Counted from the first letter of the stretch, positions 32,516 through 40,125 are shown. The stretch is 40,125 nt of DNA from Streptomyces sp. TRM64462 (GCF_013362995.1 NZ_JABWDV010000189.1:1-40125), one strand, 5' to 3'. Made by a program: numbers and translations. Notes: generated by a model from the sequence alone, not told the origin.

Positions 32516-32761
32516 GTGAAGAACCTGAAGAAGGCCGCTGCTGTCACCATGGTCGCCGGTGGGCTCGTCGCCGCCGCCGCGGGTGTCGCGTCCGCCACCG
32601 GCGGCGCGCACGCCGACGGTGCCGCCGTCAAGTCCCCGGGCGTGGGCTCCGGCAACCTGATCCAGGCCCCGGTCCACGTGCCGGTGAACGTCAGCGGCAA
32701 CACCGCCACGGTGATCGGCGCCCTGAACCCGGCCTTCGGCAACCACGCCGTCAACCACTGA
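32516..32761 (+). CDS. chpE: Short chaplin lacking cysteines, ChpE type
   Basis: 81 residues from the GTG at 32516, with AGGAGG nine bases upstream. A Sec signal (MKNLKKAAAVTMVAGGLVAAAAG, cut near ASA) leaves a mature peptide of about 54 residues with one chaplin domain: GAAVKSPGVGSGN, then LIQAPVHVPVNVSGNTATVIGALNPAFGN. Chaplins assemble into amyloid fibres on aerial hyphae and spores and make them hydrophobic. Most short chaplins have two cysteines; this one has none, as I recall for S. coelicolor ChpE. It follows the two-component pair by 150 bases and ends in a strong terminator. I could not recognise a BldN-type promoter. Confidence 0.93.
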   Translation: MKNLKKAAAVTMVAGGLVAAAAGVASATGGAHADGAAVKSPGVGSGNLIQAPVHVPVNVSGNTATVIGALNPAFGNHAVNH

Positions 32762-32781
32762 CGGCTCAGCGCGCGAACTCC

Positions 32782-32810
32782 CGGCCCCCCAGATCCCATC
32801 TGGGGGGCCG
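32782..32810 (+). terminator. Terminator of chpE
   Basis: 13-bp perfect stem CGGCCCCCCAGAT / ATCTGGGGGGCCG with a three-base loop, 21 bases after the chpE stop and followed by CCCCCTTTCC. Confidence 0.88.
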
Positions 32811-32973
32811 CCCCCTTTCCCCACAGCCCCGATCCCGTCCGCCCAGCCGCAGCCCGAGCCGCCCCGGAAGCTCGCGGGCCGCACCACGGGCGCCGCGAGC
32901 GCACCCCCAGAAGCCGCAGGCCGCACCAGGGAGGCCGGTCCGCGCCACGGAAGCCGCCGGCCGCCCCGGGGTA

Positions 32974-33762
32974 TCAGGGCTTCTCCCGCTCCTTCTCCTC
33001 CACATACGCGTTGAACGCCGCCACCTGCGCCCGCCGCGCCACCCGCTCCACCGGCCGGAGCACCGCCGCCCGCGCCGTCATCTCCGACGCGCTCACCGCA
33101 CCCCCGTGCCCCCGCTCGTACGCCAGTGAGACCAGCAGCCCCACCCGCTGCGCCAGCTCCAGCACCCGCGCCGCCCGCGGCGGATACCCCGGCGCCAGCA
33201 CCTCACGCCCCGCGTGCGCCCGCGCCCGGTACGCGTCCAGCGCCGCCTCGGCCGCCGGCCCGGACCCGGCCACGTTCAGCCGCGTCAGCACCACCGTGGC
33301 CTCCCGCAACGCCTCCGCCAGCTCCCGCTCCGCCTCACCCAGCGACGGCACATCCGCCGGCGGCGCCTCCCGCACCGGCAGACAGTGCCACACCACCTCC
33401 ACGTGCAGATCCCCCGCGGGCCCCGCCTCCGTCACCTCCGGCACGAGCCCGAACCCCGCCCCGTACCCGACGACGGCCTCCTCCGCCTCCAGCGCCCGCG
33501 CGTTGAACTCCGGCGGACCGCTCAGCCCCAGCGGATGCCCCGGCGCCGGCAGCGCCACCCGCCACCCCGCGACGCCCAGCGCCCGCAGCCGCCCCAGCGC
33601 CAACGTCAGCCCGACCGGGCCCGCCTCACCCGGCAGCCCCTCCACACGGTGCACCGCGTCGTCCCCGACGATCGCGACCACCGCCTCGTCCGGCGACACC
33701 AACCCGGCCAGCAGGGCGTTACCCCAAGCGGCCAACCGTCCTGAACGTGGTTCCGAAAGCAT
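32974..33762 (-). CDS. Conserved Streptomyces hypothetical protein
   Basis: 262 residues from the ATG at 33762 (MLSEPRSGRLAAWGNALLAG), which follows a GGTGGGGGG that can pair with 16S rRNA; a GTG at 33771 is an alternative. The protein is soluble and Ala/Leu/Glu-rich, with GLTLALGRLRALGVAGWRVALPAPGHPLGLSGPPEFNARA in the middle and a helical C-terminus (ERVARRAQVAAFNAYVEEKEREKP). I recognise no domain or motif. It is convergent with chpE and divergent from the ABC ATPase gene across 115 bases. Coding bias is strong on this strand, so the gene looks real. Confidence 0.8.
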   Translation of the reverse strand: MLSEPRSGRLAAWGNALLAGLVSPDEAVVAIVGDDAVHRVEGLPGEAGPVGLTLALGRLRALGVAGWRVALPAPGHPLGLSGPPEFNARALEAEEAVVGYGAGFGLVPEVTEAGPAGDLHVEVVWHCLPVREAPPADVPSLGEAERELAEALREATVVLTRLNVAGSGPAAEAALDAYRARAHAGREVLAPGYPPRAARVLELAQRVGLLVSLAYERGHGGAVSASEMTARAAVLRPVERVARRAQVAAFNAYVEEKEREKP

Positions 33763-33877
33763 GCCCCCCACCCTAGGTACTGGCCCCTCCGCCCGTGGCG
33801 TAGGTTTTCCCCTGGGAACCCGCGCCCTCAGCGCAGGCTACGACGAAGACTCGACCGCAAGGGGAGACAACGCGCTC

Positions 33878-34669
33878 ATGAGCGATGTACTGGAGCTGGT
33901 GGACGTATCCGTGGTCCGCGACGGACGCGCTCTGGTGGACGAGGTCTCCTGGTCGGTCAAGGAAGGCGAACGCTGGGTGATCCTCGGCCCCAACGGAGCC
34001 GGCAAGACCACTCTCCTCAACGTCGCCTCCACCTACCTCTTCCCCACCCGGGGCACCGCCCAGATCCTCGGCGAGCAGCTCGGCCGGGTCGACGTCTTCG
34101 AACTCCGCCCCCGCGTCAGCATGGCCGGCATCGCCATGGCCGAGAAGCTCCCCAAGCGCCAGACCGTCCTGGAGACCGTCCTCACCGCCGCGTACGGCAT
34201 GACCGCCACCTGGCAGGAGGACTACGACGCCGTCGACGAGGAGCGCGCCCGCGCCTTCCTCGACCGCCTCGGCATGAGCGACTTCCTCGACCGCAGGTTC
34301 GGCACCCTCTCCGAGGGAGAGCGCAAGCGCACCCTCATCGCCCGCGCCCTCATGACCGACCCTGAGCTGCTCCTCCTCGACGAGCCCGCCGCCGGCCTCG
34401 ACCTCGGCGGCCGCGAGGACCTCGTCCGCCGCCTCGGCCGCCTCGCCGCCGACCCGTACGCGCCCTCCATGGTCATGGTCACCCACCATGTCGAGGAGAT
34501 CCCCCCGGGCTTCACCCACGTCCTGATGATCCGTCAGGGCAAGGTCCTCGCGGCAGGCCCCGTCGAGACCGAACTGACCTCCCGCAACCTCTCCCACTGC
34601 TTCGGCCTGCCCCTCGTCGTCGACAAGGTCGGCGACCGCTACACCGCCCAGGGCCTGCCCCTGTCCTGA
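33878..34669 (+). CDS. ABC transporter ATP-binding protein (ModF/YlmA-like)
   Basis: 263 residues from the ATG at 33878; AAGGGGAG lies about 12 bases upstream. Walker A ILGPNGAGKTT, signature LSEGERKRTLIARAL, Walker B LLLLDEPAAGLDL and the switch His in MVTHHVEEIPPGF are intact. Text such as SWSVKEGERWVILGPNG and FTHVLMIRQGKVLAAGP fits a stand-alone ATPase group near molybdate and iron-chelate systems. No permease or binding protein is adjacent, so its partner is unknown. The neighbouring NfeD/SPFH genes follow on the same strand after 46 bases. Confidence 0.92.
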   Translation: MSDVLELVDVSVVRDGRALVDEVSWSVKEGERWVILGPNGAGKTTLLNVASTYLFPTRGTAQILGEQLGRVDVFELRPRVSMAGIAMAEKLPKRQTVLETVLTAAYGMTATWQEDYDAVDEERARAFLDRLGMSDFLDRRFGTLSEGERKRTLIARALMTDPELLLLDEPAAGLDLGGREDLVRRLGRLAADPYAPSMVMVTHHVEEIPPGFTHVLMIRQGKVLAAGPVETELTSRNLSHCFGLPLVVDKVGDRYTAQGLPLS

Positions 34670-34703
34670 CGCGCGCGCCCTGTCCCCGCCGCGCCCACGG
34701 TCC

Positions 34704-34709
34704 TACCAT
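34704..34709 (+). promoter_or_regulatory. Candidate -10 box TACCAT for the NfeD gene
   Basis: TACCAT (TANNNT) ends six bases before the GTG at 34716 and no Shine-Dalgarno is present, consistent with leaderless transcription. Confidence 0.4.
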
Positions 34710-34715
34710 GACGAC

Positions 34716-35144
34716 GTGGACATCGACGCATGGGTCTGGTGGCTGATCGGAGCGGTGGGGCTGGGCATCCCCCTCGTCCTCACCGCGATGCCGGAATTCG
34801 GAATGTTCGCCGTCGGAGCGGTCGCAGGCGCCGTCACCGCGGCCCTCGGCTTCGGCGTGGTCGCCCAAGTGGTCGTCTTCGTCGTCGTATCCGTGGCACT
34901 CCTCGCCGTGGTCCGCCCCATCGCGGCCCGGCACCGCGCGGGACAACCCCAACACGCCAGCGGAGTCGACGCGCTGAAAGGCCGTCAAGCGACCGTCCTG
35001 GAACGGGTCGACGGCAACGGCGGACGGATCAAGCTCGCCGGTGAGGTCTGGTCCGCCCGTACCTACGCCCCCGACCAGGTCTTCGAACCGGGCCAACAGG
35101 TGGACGTCGTCGAGATCGACGGGGCCACCGCCGTAGTCATGTGA
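34716..35144 (+). CDS. NfeD family membrane protein
   Basis: 142 residues from the GTG at 34716. Hydrophobic helices cover about 6-30, 33-50 and 52-66 (WVWWLIGAVGLGIPLVLT, FAVGAVAGAVTAALGFGVV, VVVFVVVSVALLAVV). The C-terminal 65 residues form an OB-fold-like domain (LKGRQATVLERVDGNGGRIKLAGEVWSAR, then VDVVEIDGATAVVM). NfeD proteins partner with SPFH/stomatin proteins in membrane microdomains; the SPFH gene follows 79 bases later. Confidence 0.9.
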   Translation: MDIDAWVWWLIGAVGLGIPLVLTAMPEFGMFAVGAVAGAVTAALGFGVVAQVVVFVVVSVALLAVVRPIAARHRAGQPQHASGVDALKGRQATVLERVDGNGGRIKLAGEVWSARTYAPDQVFEPGQQVDVVEIDGATAVVM

Positions 35145-35223
35145 AACAACCACACAGAGCGGCCCGCCGTCTGGAAAAATCGATCATCGACATCAACCGG
35201 CAGCGAAGGGCACGGGGAGCACG

Positions 35224-36159
35224 ATGCCATCAGTCATCATCGTTCTGGTCATTCTGGTGGTGCTTGTCTTCATCGCCCTGATCAAAACGATCCAGGTCAT
35301 CCCACAGGCCAGCGCCGCCATCGTCGAGCGCTTCGGCCGCTACACCCGCACCCTCAACGCGGGCCTCAACATCGTCGTCCCGTTCATCGACACCATCCGC
35401 AACCGCATCGACCTCCGCGAACAGGTCGTCCCCTTCCCGCCCCAGCCGGTGATCACCCAGGACAACCTGGTCGTCAACATCGACACCGTCATCTACTACC
35501 AGGTCACCGACGCCCGGGCCGCCACCTACGAAGTCGCCAGCTACATCCAGGCGATCGAGCAGCTCACCGTCACCACCCTCCGCAACATCATCGGCGGCAT
35601 GGACCTCGAACGGACCCTCACCTCCCGCGAGGAGATCAACGCCGCCCTCCGCGGCGTCCTCGACGAGGCCACCGGCAAGTGGGGCATCCGCGTCAACCGC
35701 GTCGAACTCAAGGCCATCGAGCCCCCCACCTCCATCCAGGACTCGATGGAGAAGCAGATGCGCGCCGACCGCGACAAGCGCGCCGCCATCCTCACCGCCG
35801 AAGGCATCCGCCAGTCCCAGATCCTCACCGCCGAGGGCGAGAAGCAGTCCGCCATCCTCCGCGCCGAGGGCGAGGCCCGCGCCGCCGCCCTCCGCGCCGA
35901 GGGCGAGGCCCAGGCCGTTCGTACGGTCTTCGAGGCCATCCACGCCGGCGACCCCGACCAGAAGCTGCTCTCCTACCAGTACCTCCAGATGCTCCCGAAG
36001 ATCGCCGAAGGCGACGCCAACAAGCTCTGGATCGTGCCCAGCGAGATCGGCGACGCCCTCAAAGGCCTCTCCGGCGCCTTCGGCAACCTCGGCAACGGCG
36101 CCCCCGGCTTCAACACCGGCGGCAAGGAACAGCGCCGCGAGGAACCCCCGGTCGACTGA
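35224..36159 (+). CDS. SPFH/Band 7 (stomatin-like) membrane protein
   Basis: 311 residues from the ATG at 35224, with GGGGAG eight or so bases upstream. An N-terminal helix (VIIVLVILVVLVFIALI) anchors it. The SPFH domain covers about 25-185: ASAAIVERFGRYTRTLNAGLN, PFIDTIRNRIDLREQVV, YQVTDARAATYEVASY, TTLRNIIGGMDLERTLTSRE. A long charged coiled coil follows with three near-repeats of ILRAEGE-type text (about 195-240). Such proteins form oligomeric scaffolds in the membrane, with NfeD as partner. The C-terminal tail is Gly/Pro-rich. Confidence 0.94.
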   Translation: MPSVIIVLVILVVLVFIALIKTIQVIPQASAAIVERFGRYTRTLNAGLNIVVPFIDTIRNRIDLREQVVPFPPQPVITQDNLVVNIDTVIYYQVTDARAATYEVASYIQAIEQLTVTTLRNIIGGMDLERTLTSREEINAALRGVLDEATGKWGIRVNRVELKAIEPPTSIQDSMEKQMRADRDKRAAILTAEGIRQSQILTAEGEKQSAILRAEGEARAAALRAEGEAQAVRTVFEAIHAGDPDQKLLSYQYLQMLPKIAEGDANKLWIVPSEIGDALKGLSGAFGNLGNGAPGFNTGGKEQRREEPPVD

Positions 36160-36218
36160 GCCGTCACGCCCTCGTGCATGATTCGGTTCATCAACCACCG
36201 ATCCTGTACGGGGGCACA

Positions 36219-37007
36219 GTGACCATCTGGGAGATGCTCGCCGTCTTCGCGGCCGGCATAGGAGCGGGCACCATCAACGCCATCGTCGGATCGGGAACGC
36301 TCATCACGTTCCCCGTCCTCCTCGCGGCGGGCCTCCCACCGGTCACCGCCACCGTCTCCAACGCCCTCGGCCTCATCCCCGGCTCCATCAGCGGAGCCAT
36401 CGGCTACCGCGCCGAACTCGCCGGACAGCGCCGCCGCATCATCCGCCTCAGCATCGGCTCCGCGGCCGGCGCCCTCTGCGGCGCCTTCCTCCTCACCCGC
36501 CTGCCCGCCACCGCGTTCGAGACGATCGTCCCCGTCCTCGTCACGCTGGCCCTCGTCCTCGTCGTCCTCCAGCCCCGCATCACCCGGGCCGTCCAGCGCC
36601 ACCGCGAACAAGCGGCGGCCAAGAACCCCGGCACCGACCCGGCCACGGCCCCCGACGGCGGCCCGCTCCTCTTCGTCGGACTCCTCCTCGCCAGCGTCTA
36701 CGGCGGCTACTTCACCGCCGCCCAGGGGATCATCTATCTCTCCCTCATGGGCATCCTGCTCCACGACGACCTGCAGCGCCTCAACGCCGTCAAGAACGTC
36801 CTCGCGGCCGTCGTCAACACCGTCGCCGCCCTGTTCTTCGTCTTCGCCGCCCACTTCGACTGGACCGCCGTCGCCCTCATCGCCGTCGGCTCCACCATCG
36901 GCGGCCAGCTCGGCGCCCGCATCGGCCGCCGCCTCCCCGCCCCCGTACTCCGCGCCTTCATCGTCGCCGTCGGCAGCGCCGCCGTCCTGCAGCTCGCCAC
37001 CCGATGA
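36219..37007 (+). CDS. TauE/SafE (TSUP) family sulfite/organic anion permease
   Basis: 262 residues from the GTG at 36219, with GGGGG just upstream. Eight or so membrane helices are readable. The family signature opens the protein: FAAGIGAGTINAIVGSGTLITFPVLLAAG, then PPVTATVSNALGLIPGSISGAIGYR. The second half repeats it as LLASVYGGYFTAAQGIIYLSLMG and LNAVKNVLAAVVNTVAALFF, ending GGQLGARIGRRLPAPVLRAFIV. TSUP proteins export or import sulfite, sulfoacetate and similar anions; the substrate here is unknown. It lies 59 bases after the SPFH gene. Confidence 0.92.
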   Translation: MTIWEMLAVFAAGIGAGTINAIVGSGTLITFPVLLAAGLPPVTATVSNALGLIPGSISGAIGYRAELAGQRRRIIRLSIGSAAGALCGAFLLTRLPATAFETIVPVLVTLALVLVVLQPRITRAVQRHREQAAAKNPGTDPATAPDGGPLLFVGLLLASVYGGYFTAAQGIIYLSLMGILLHDDLQRLNAVKNVLAAVVNTVAALFFVFAAHFDWTAVALIAVGSTIGGQLGARIGRRLPAPVLRAFIVAVGSAAVLQLATR

Positions 37008-37013
37008 CACGAA

Positions 37014-37051
37014 GGAGCCCGCCCCCGACGACCACGTCGAGAGCGGGCTCC
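37014..37051. terminator. Bidirectional hairpin between TSUP and HNH genes
   Basis: Outer stem GGAGCCCGC / GCGGGCTCC (9 bp) with an inner CGACG / CGTCG stem, between convergent stops at 37007 and 37068. Confidence 0.75.
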
Positions 37052-37067
37052 ACCACTCCACAGTCGC

Positions 37068-37574
37068 TCAGGCCGCCCGAGGCCCCAGCCACTCCGGCAA
37101 CTCGCCCCGCGCACCGGCCCGCAACGCCAGCAGCATCGCATCCGCCGGGCTCGGTACGAACGGCTCCCGCAGCAACGGCATCCCCGCCTCATCCGGCGTA
37201 CGATCCGCCTTACGGTGATTGTCCTCGGCACACGAAGCCACCGTGTTCAGCCAGCTGTCCGCACCACCCTGCGACCGCGGCACCACATGGTCCACCGTCG
37301 TGGCGCGCCCACCGCAGTACGCGCACCGGTGCTGGTCCCGCACCAGCACACCCCTCCGCGACCACGGCGCGTGTCTTCGGAACGGAACCCGGACGTACCT
37401 GCACAACCTGATGACACGCGGCACCGGTATGTCGACCGAGGCCCCCCGCACCCGAAGCCCCGGATGCGCCTGCTCGACGACGGCCTTGTCCTGCAGCACG
37501 AGCACCACCGCACGGTTCAGCGTCACCGTCGACAACGGCTCGAAGCTCGCGTTCAGTACCAGCGTGTCCCGCAT
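37068..37574 (-). CDS. HNH endonuclease domain protein
   Basis: 168 residues from the ATG at 37574, with GGGAGGT about nine bases upstream. The zinc and catalytic motif is complete: CAYCGG (Cys84, Cys87), VDHVVPRSQGG (His96), WLNTVASCAEDNHRKADR (Asn110, Cys115, His120). The N-terminus (LVLNASFEPLSTVTLNRAVVLVLQDKA) is the usual prefix of this stand-alone bacterial HNH group. Its target is unknown; no restriction methylase or phage gene is near, so it is more likely a housekeeping nuclease than a defence gene. Last of a minus-strand run after the YbhB-like and Spo0M genes. Confidence 0.92.
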   Translation of the reverse strand: MRDTLVLNASFEPLSTVTLNRAVVLVLQDKAVVEQAHPGLRVRGASVDIPVPRVIRLCRYVRVPFRRHAPWSRRGVLVRDQHRCAYCGGRATTVDHVVPRSQGGADSWLNTVASCAEDNHRKADRTPDEAGMPLLREPFVPSPADAMLLALRAGARGELPEWLGPRAA

Positions 37575-37712
37575 CAGTGCCCACCTCCCGTGTGCCGCCC
37601 ACCCCCTGGCGGGCTTGGCTCAACTCTGGCCGTGCACACGAGGCAGGACAACGCATTAATGCCCGCCCCCGGTCTCTCCCAGACCAGGGACGGGCGAACA
37701 GAAGGCGAACTC

Positions 37713-38252
37713 TCAGCTCTCCGTGGGCGCCTCGTACTCACCGATCAGCTGCGCACGCGCCAGCGTGTGGAAACGCAGATTGAACCCGACGACCGCCGGC
37801 GAAGCGTCCGCGTCGGGCCCCAGCTTCTCCTGGTCCACCGCGTACACGGTGAACACATACCGGTGCGAACCGTCCCCCGGCGGCGGCGCCGCACCACCGA
37901 ACTCCTTCGACCCGTAGTCGCTCCGTGCATGCACCGCACCCTCGGGGAGCCCCTCGAACTTCCCGCTCCCCGCACCGGCCGGCAGCTCCGTCACCGAAGC
38001 CGGGATGTCGAACAGCACCCAGTGCCAGAAGCCGCTGCCCGTCGGCGCGTCCGGATCGAAACACGTCACGGCGAAACTCTTCGTCTCCGCCGGGAACCCC
38101 TCCCACCGCAGCTGCGGCGAGGTGTTCCCCCCGGCGTGGACCTGCGCGTCCGCCAGCACACCGCCCGGCTCGATGTCGTCGCTCACCACCGTGAACGACG
38201 GCACCGGCGGGTGGAAGTCATGGGGGAGCGGAGCCCTCTTCGCCTCGGCCAC
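37713..38252 (-). CDS. YbhB/YbcL (Raf kinase inhibitor-like, PEBP) protein
   Basis: 179 residues. I chose the GTG at 38252 because GGAGGT lies six bases upstream; longer in-frame starts reach 38288. PEBP-fold motifs: [47 protein letters not shown], the [13 protein letters not shown] ligand loop, then YGGAAPP-like [23 protein letters not shown]. Bacterial relatives are small cytosolic proteins of unclear role. It lies 42 bases after spo0M on the same strand, so the two may be co-transcribed. Confidence 0.94.
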   Translation of the reverse strand: MAEAKRAPLPHDFHPPVPSFTVVSDDIEPGGVLADAQVHAGGNTSPQLRWEGFPAETKSFAVTCFDPDAPTGSGFWHWVLFDIPASVTELPAGAGSGKFEGLPEGAVHARSDYGSKEFGGAAPPPGDGSHRYVFTVYAVDQEKLGPDADASPAVVGFNLRFHTLARAQLIGEYEAPTES

Positions 38253-38294
38253 GTCAGAACCTCCGATTCGCTCTGATCCTCGATCCACCCGAGC

Positions 38295-39077
38295 CTAGAG
38301 CCAGTTGCGGCGCCCGCCGACATCGGCGAGCCACTGGTTCAGATACGCCGCCCAGTCCGTCCCCTGGAAGTTCCCGTGCTGCACGACGAACGAGCGGTAC
38401 GAGTCGCTGCCCTCGCTGAACAGCCCGCCCTTCTTGTCCATCTCCAGCACGACGTCCATCTCACGGTCGTCGGCCACGAACGACAGCTCGACCTGGTTCA
38501 GACCCCGGTACTGCTGCGGCGGCAGGAACTCGATCTCCTGGTAGAAGGGCAGCCGCTGCCGCGTCCCCCGGATGTGCCCCCGCTCCATGTCGGCGTTCTT
38601 GAAACGGAAGCCGAGCTGCAGGAACGCGTCCAGGATCGCCTGCTGCGCCGGCAGCGGATGCACATTGATCGGGTCCAGGTCCGTCGAGTCGACCGCCCGG
38701 GCGATCGCCAGCTCGGTCGTCACCCCGATGTTCATCCCGTGCAGCTGCTGCCCCGCGATCGACGTCACCGGCGTCTCCCACGGAATCTCCAGCCCGAACG
38801 GCACCACGTGCACCGCCCCGGCCTGCACCGTGAACGCCCCACCGAGCTGCACCTTCGTGAACTCGATGTCCTGCTTCACCTCCTGGTCGCCGCCCTCGAC
38901 CTCGACCCGCGCCTGCAGCCCGATCGACAGCCCCTGGATGTCCTGGTCGACGCTCCCGCCCTCGATGCGCACCTCGCCCTGCACGACACCACCGGGCACC
39001 ACATTCGCCTCGGTCAGCACCGTCTCGACGTTCGCACCACCCGCACCCAGGCTCGCGAGCAGCTTCTTGAACCCCAT
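38295..39077 (-). CDS. Spo0M-like sporulation-control protein (arrestin fold)
   Basis: 260 residues. I chose the ATG at 39077 because AAGGAG sits six bases upstream; a GTG at 39083 would overlap that site. Signature text: MGFKKLLASLGAGGANVETVLTE, PGGVVQGEVRIEGGSVDQDI, VPFGLEIPWETPVT, ELAIARAVDSTDLDPINVHPLP and FLPPQQYRGLNQVELSFVADD. Spo0M proteins have two arrestin-like beta sandwiches and influence sporulation and cell division in Bacillus; the role in Streptomyces is less clear. It is divergent from the DNA glycosylase gene across 89 bases. Confidence 0.93.
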   Translation of the reverse strand: MGFKKLLASLGAGGANVETVLTEANVVPGGVVQGEVRIEGGSVDQDIQGLSIGLQARVEVEGGDQEVKQDIEFTKVQLGGAFTVQAGAVHVVPFGLEIPWETPVTSIAGQQLHGMNIGVTTELAIARAVDSTDLDPINVHPLPAQQAILDAFLQLGFRFKNADMERGHIRGTRQRLPFYQEIEFLPPQQYRGLNQVELSFVADDREMDVVLEMDKKGGLFSEGSDSYRSFVVQHGNFQGTDWAAYLNQWLADVGGRRNWL

Positions 39078-39152
39078 ATCCACTCCTTGTCGGTGTCAGC
39101 TCACCTACGCGTACGCGCGGACGACCGTAGCCGGTTCCACGCCCCGCCCCAG

Positions 39153-39158
39153 TACGCT
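39153..39158 (+). promoter_or_regulatory. Candidate -10 box TACGCT for the DNA glycosylase gene
   Basis: TACGCT (TANNNT) ends eight bases before the ATG at 39167; no Shine-Dalgarno is evident. Leaderless transcription is plausible. Confidence 0.35.
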
Positions 39159-39166
39159 CGTTCAAC

Positions 39167-39808
39167 ATGATCGAGAGCCCCGACCGTACGCCGCTCCCCC
39201 GGGACTTCTTCGACCGCCCCGTACTGGAGGTCGCCCCCGACCTGCTGGGCCGCACCCTGGTACGGATGACGGACGACGGCCCCATCGAACTCCGACTCAC
39301 GGAGGTCGAGGCGTACGCGGGCGAGGCCGACCCAGGCTCCCACGCCTACCGGGGCCGCACCGCGAGAAACGCCGTGATGTTCGGCCCGCCCGGACACGCC
39401 TACGTCTACTTCACGTACGGCATGTGGCACTGCCTGAACCTGGTGTGCGGCCCCGAGGGCACCGCGAGCGGTGTCCTCCTCCGCGCCGGCGAGATCCGCA
39501 CCGGCCACGACCTGGCCCGCCACCGCCGCGCCTCGGCCCGGCACGACCGGGAACTGGCCATGGGCCCGGCCCGCCTCGCCACCGCCCTCGACGTCGACCG
39601 CACCCTGGACGGCACCGACGCCTGCGACGGCCCCGAGTCCCCGCTGTCCGTCCTCACCGGCACCCCGGTCCCACCCGGCCAGGTCCGCAGCGGCCCCCGC
39701 ACGGGAGTAGGAGGAGACGGAGCCGTCCACCCCTGGCGCTTCTGGATCGACAGCGACCCGACCGTCAGCCCCTACCGCGCCCACACCCCCCGCAAACGCA
39801 GGACTTGA
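39167..39808 (+). CDS. DNA-3-methyladenine glycosylase (AAG/MPG family)
   Basis: 213 residues. It carries the family core: [71 protein letters not shown], then [12 protein letters not shown] and the late [10 protein letters not shown]. The Glu in TEVEAY corresponds to the catalytic general base, and the Tyr-rich HAYVYFTYG lines the base pocket. It removes 3-methyladenine and other alkylated purines from DNA. It lies immediately before the rRNA-operon promoters; its stop codon overlaps the -35 of the first one. Confidence 0.95.
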   Translation: MIESPDRTPLPRDFFDRPVLEVAPDLLGRTLVRMTDDGPIELRLTEVEAYAGEADPGSHAYRGRTARNAVMFGPPGHAYVYFTYGMWHCLNLVCGPEGTASGVLLRAGEIRTGHDLARHRRASARHDRELAMGPARLATALDVDRTLDGTDACDGPESPLSVLTGTPVPPGQVRSGPRTGVGGDGAVHPWRFWIDSDPTVSPYRAHTPRKRRT

Positions 39809-39833
39809 CTCTGGGCACCCGACCGCCTAATCT
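39805..39833 (+). promoter_or_regulatory. rRNA operon promoter 1
   Basis: -35 TTGACT (39805-39810) and -10 TAATCT (39828-39833) with a 17-base spacer, an excellent vegetative (HrdB-type) promoter. The -35 overlaps the TGA stop of the DNA glycosylase gene. Confidence 0.75.
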
Positions 39834-39958
39834 CGACCGAGCCGCAAGAGCCGGGGCACGCTGTATCAGCAACTCCGGGGGCGGCCAACCCACTACCAAG
39901 CGATCTTCCCCCGAACGGGGTCACTTTCGGCATGCCGGAATATCTTCCGGAGCCCGAT

Positions 39959-39987
39959 TATGACCCGCGAGGGAAATCAGCTAAAGT
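39959..39987 (+). promoter_or_regulatory. rRNA operon promoter 2
   Basis: -35 TATGAC (39959-39964) and -10 TAAAGT (39982-39987), spacer 17 bases. The intervening GCGAGGGAAATCAGC is typical, from memory, of Streptomyces rrn promoters. Confidence 0.65.
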
Positions 39988-40047
39988 AGCGGAGCGCCGA
40001 AAGGCAAAGGCCCTCCAACGGCCACCGGAAACGAACTCCGAACCGGA

Positions 40048-40076
40048 AACGGAACGGAAAAGGGATCTGGTAAGGT
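40048..40076 (+). promoter_or_regulatory. rRNA operon promoter 3 (weak -35)
   Basis: -10 TAAGGT at 40071-40076 preceded by GGGATCTGG, as in Streptomyces rrn proximal promoters. No good -35 is present 16-18 bases upstream. Confidence 0.45.
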
Positions 40077-40125
40077 TGGAAACACCGAAGGGAAGCGCCC
40101 GGAGGAAAGCCCGAGAGGGTGAGTA

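Larger units (their letters stand above)
39809..40125 (+). other. Leader and multiple promoters of an rRNA operon (16S gene beyond window)
   Basis: 317 bases with no gene and a distinctly A/G-rich composition after 39960. At least two clear promoters and one weaker one lie in series. The end of the window (AAGGGAAGCGCCCGGAGGAA followed by a GGGTGAGTA) matches, from memory, the conserved pre-16S leader of Streptomyces rrn operons. The 16S coding start is not reached. Confidence 0.75.

Noticed and set aside
37068..37574. HNH nuclease considered as part of a defence system or mobile element
   Set aside because: Neighbours are housekeeping-type genes (YbhB, Spo0M, TSUP), with no methylase, phage or toxin gene; the stand-alone HNH type is common in actinobacteria.

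Overview
This window is chromosomal DNA from a Streptomyces or very close relative. GC is very high, codon third positions are almost all G or C, and many starts are GTG. The content is typical of the genus: a chaplin, a 38-residue SGM_5486-type peptide, DUF3099, an FHA-ABC exporter, a 399-residue ACT-ACT SerB, and rRNA-operon promoters of Streptomyces type at the right edge. From memory, the order tyrS / tldD-tldE / fabG-fabI / serB / two-component pair / chpE resembles the S. coelicolor core-chromosome segment around SCO1800-SCO1824. I could not check this by alignment. I see no transposase, integrase, phage gene, CRISPR array or tRNA.

Layout. 1-5.0 kb (minus): partial SURF1, a small Cys-rich protein, a DEDDh exonuclease with a BRCT domain, and a large TerD-like protein carrying a 36-bp tandem repeat. 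5.1-7.5 kb (plus): a VIT-family transporter, then a translationally coupled pair made of an alkylglycerol-monooxygenase-like di-iron enzyme and a YhhN lysoplasmalogenase. 7.4-10.5 kb (minus): a CoA-transferase III with apparently permuted halves and a secreted subtilase. 10.8-14.0 kb (plus): a DUF485/acetate-symporter pair and moaA. 14.0-14.9 kb (minus): a small Cys protein and a DUF3099 protein. 15.1-19.6 kb: a GlsB-type membrane protein (plus) running without a stop into convergent tyrS (minus), then the TldD/TldE pair (minus).

19.9-21.9 kb (plus): fabG-fabI, the last reductive steps of type II fatty-acid synthesis in the same order as mycobacterial mabA-inhA, then a small secreted protein. 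21.8-25.0 kb: a GntR/FadR-type repressor divergent from a CynX/NimT-like MFS permease, sharing a palindrome; then two small proteins and SixA. 25.0-30.1 kb: serB (minus), FHA-ABC exporter (plus), secreted SLT-domain protein (minus). 30.6-32.8 kb (plus): a GAF histidine kinase, a NarL/FixJ regulator and the Cys-less chaplin chpE; a perfect GGGAC-N4-GTCCC palindrome of DosR/DevR type lies upstream of the kinase. 33.0-37.0 kb: a hypothetical protein (minus), an ABC ATPase, an NfeD/SPFH pair and a TauE/SafE permease (plus). 37.1-39.1 kb (minus): HNH nuclease, YbhB/RKIP-like protein, Spo0M. 39.2-40.1 kb (plus): 3-methyladenine glycosylase, then the multi-promoter leader of an rRNA operon whose 16S gene lies beyond the window.

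Most promising for follow-up: (1) the coupled AGMO-like/YhhN pair as a bacterial ether-lipid cleavage module; (2) the DosR-type box and GAF kinase/regulator beside a chaplin; (3) the missing stop of the GlsB-type gene, which opens a 515-codon frame antisense to tyrS; (4) the RING-less, collagen-repeat variant of the SCO0854-like protein. All calls rest on reading translations and motifs by eye and on recalled family knowledge; no database search was run.
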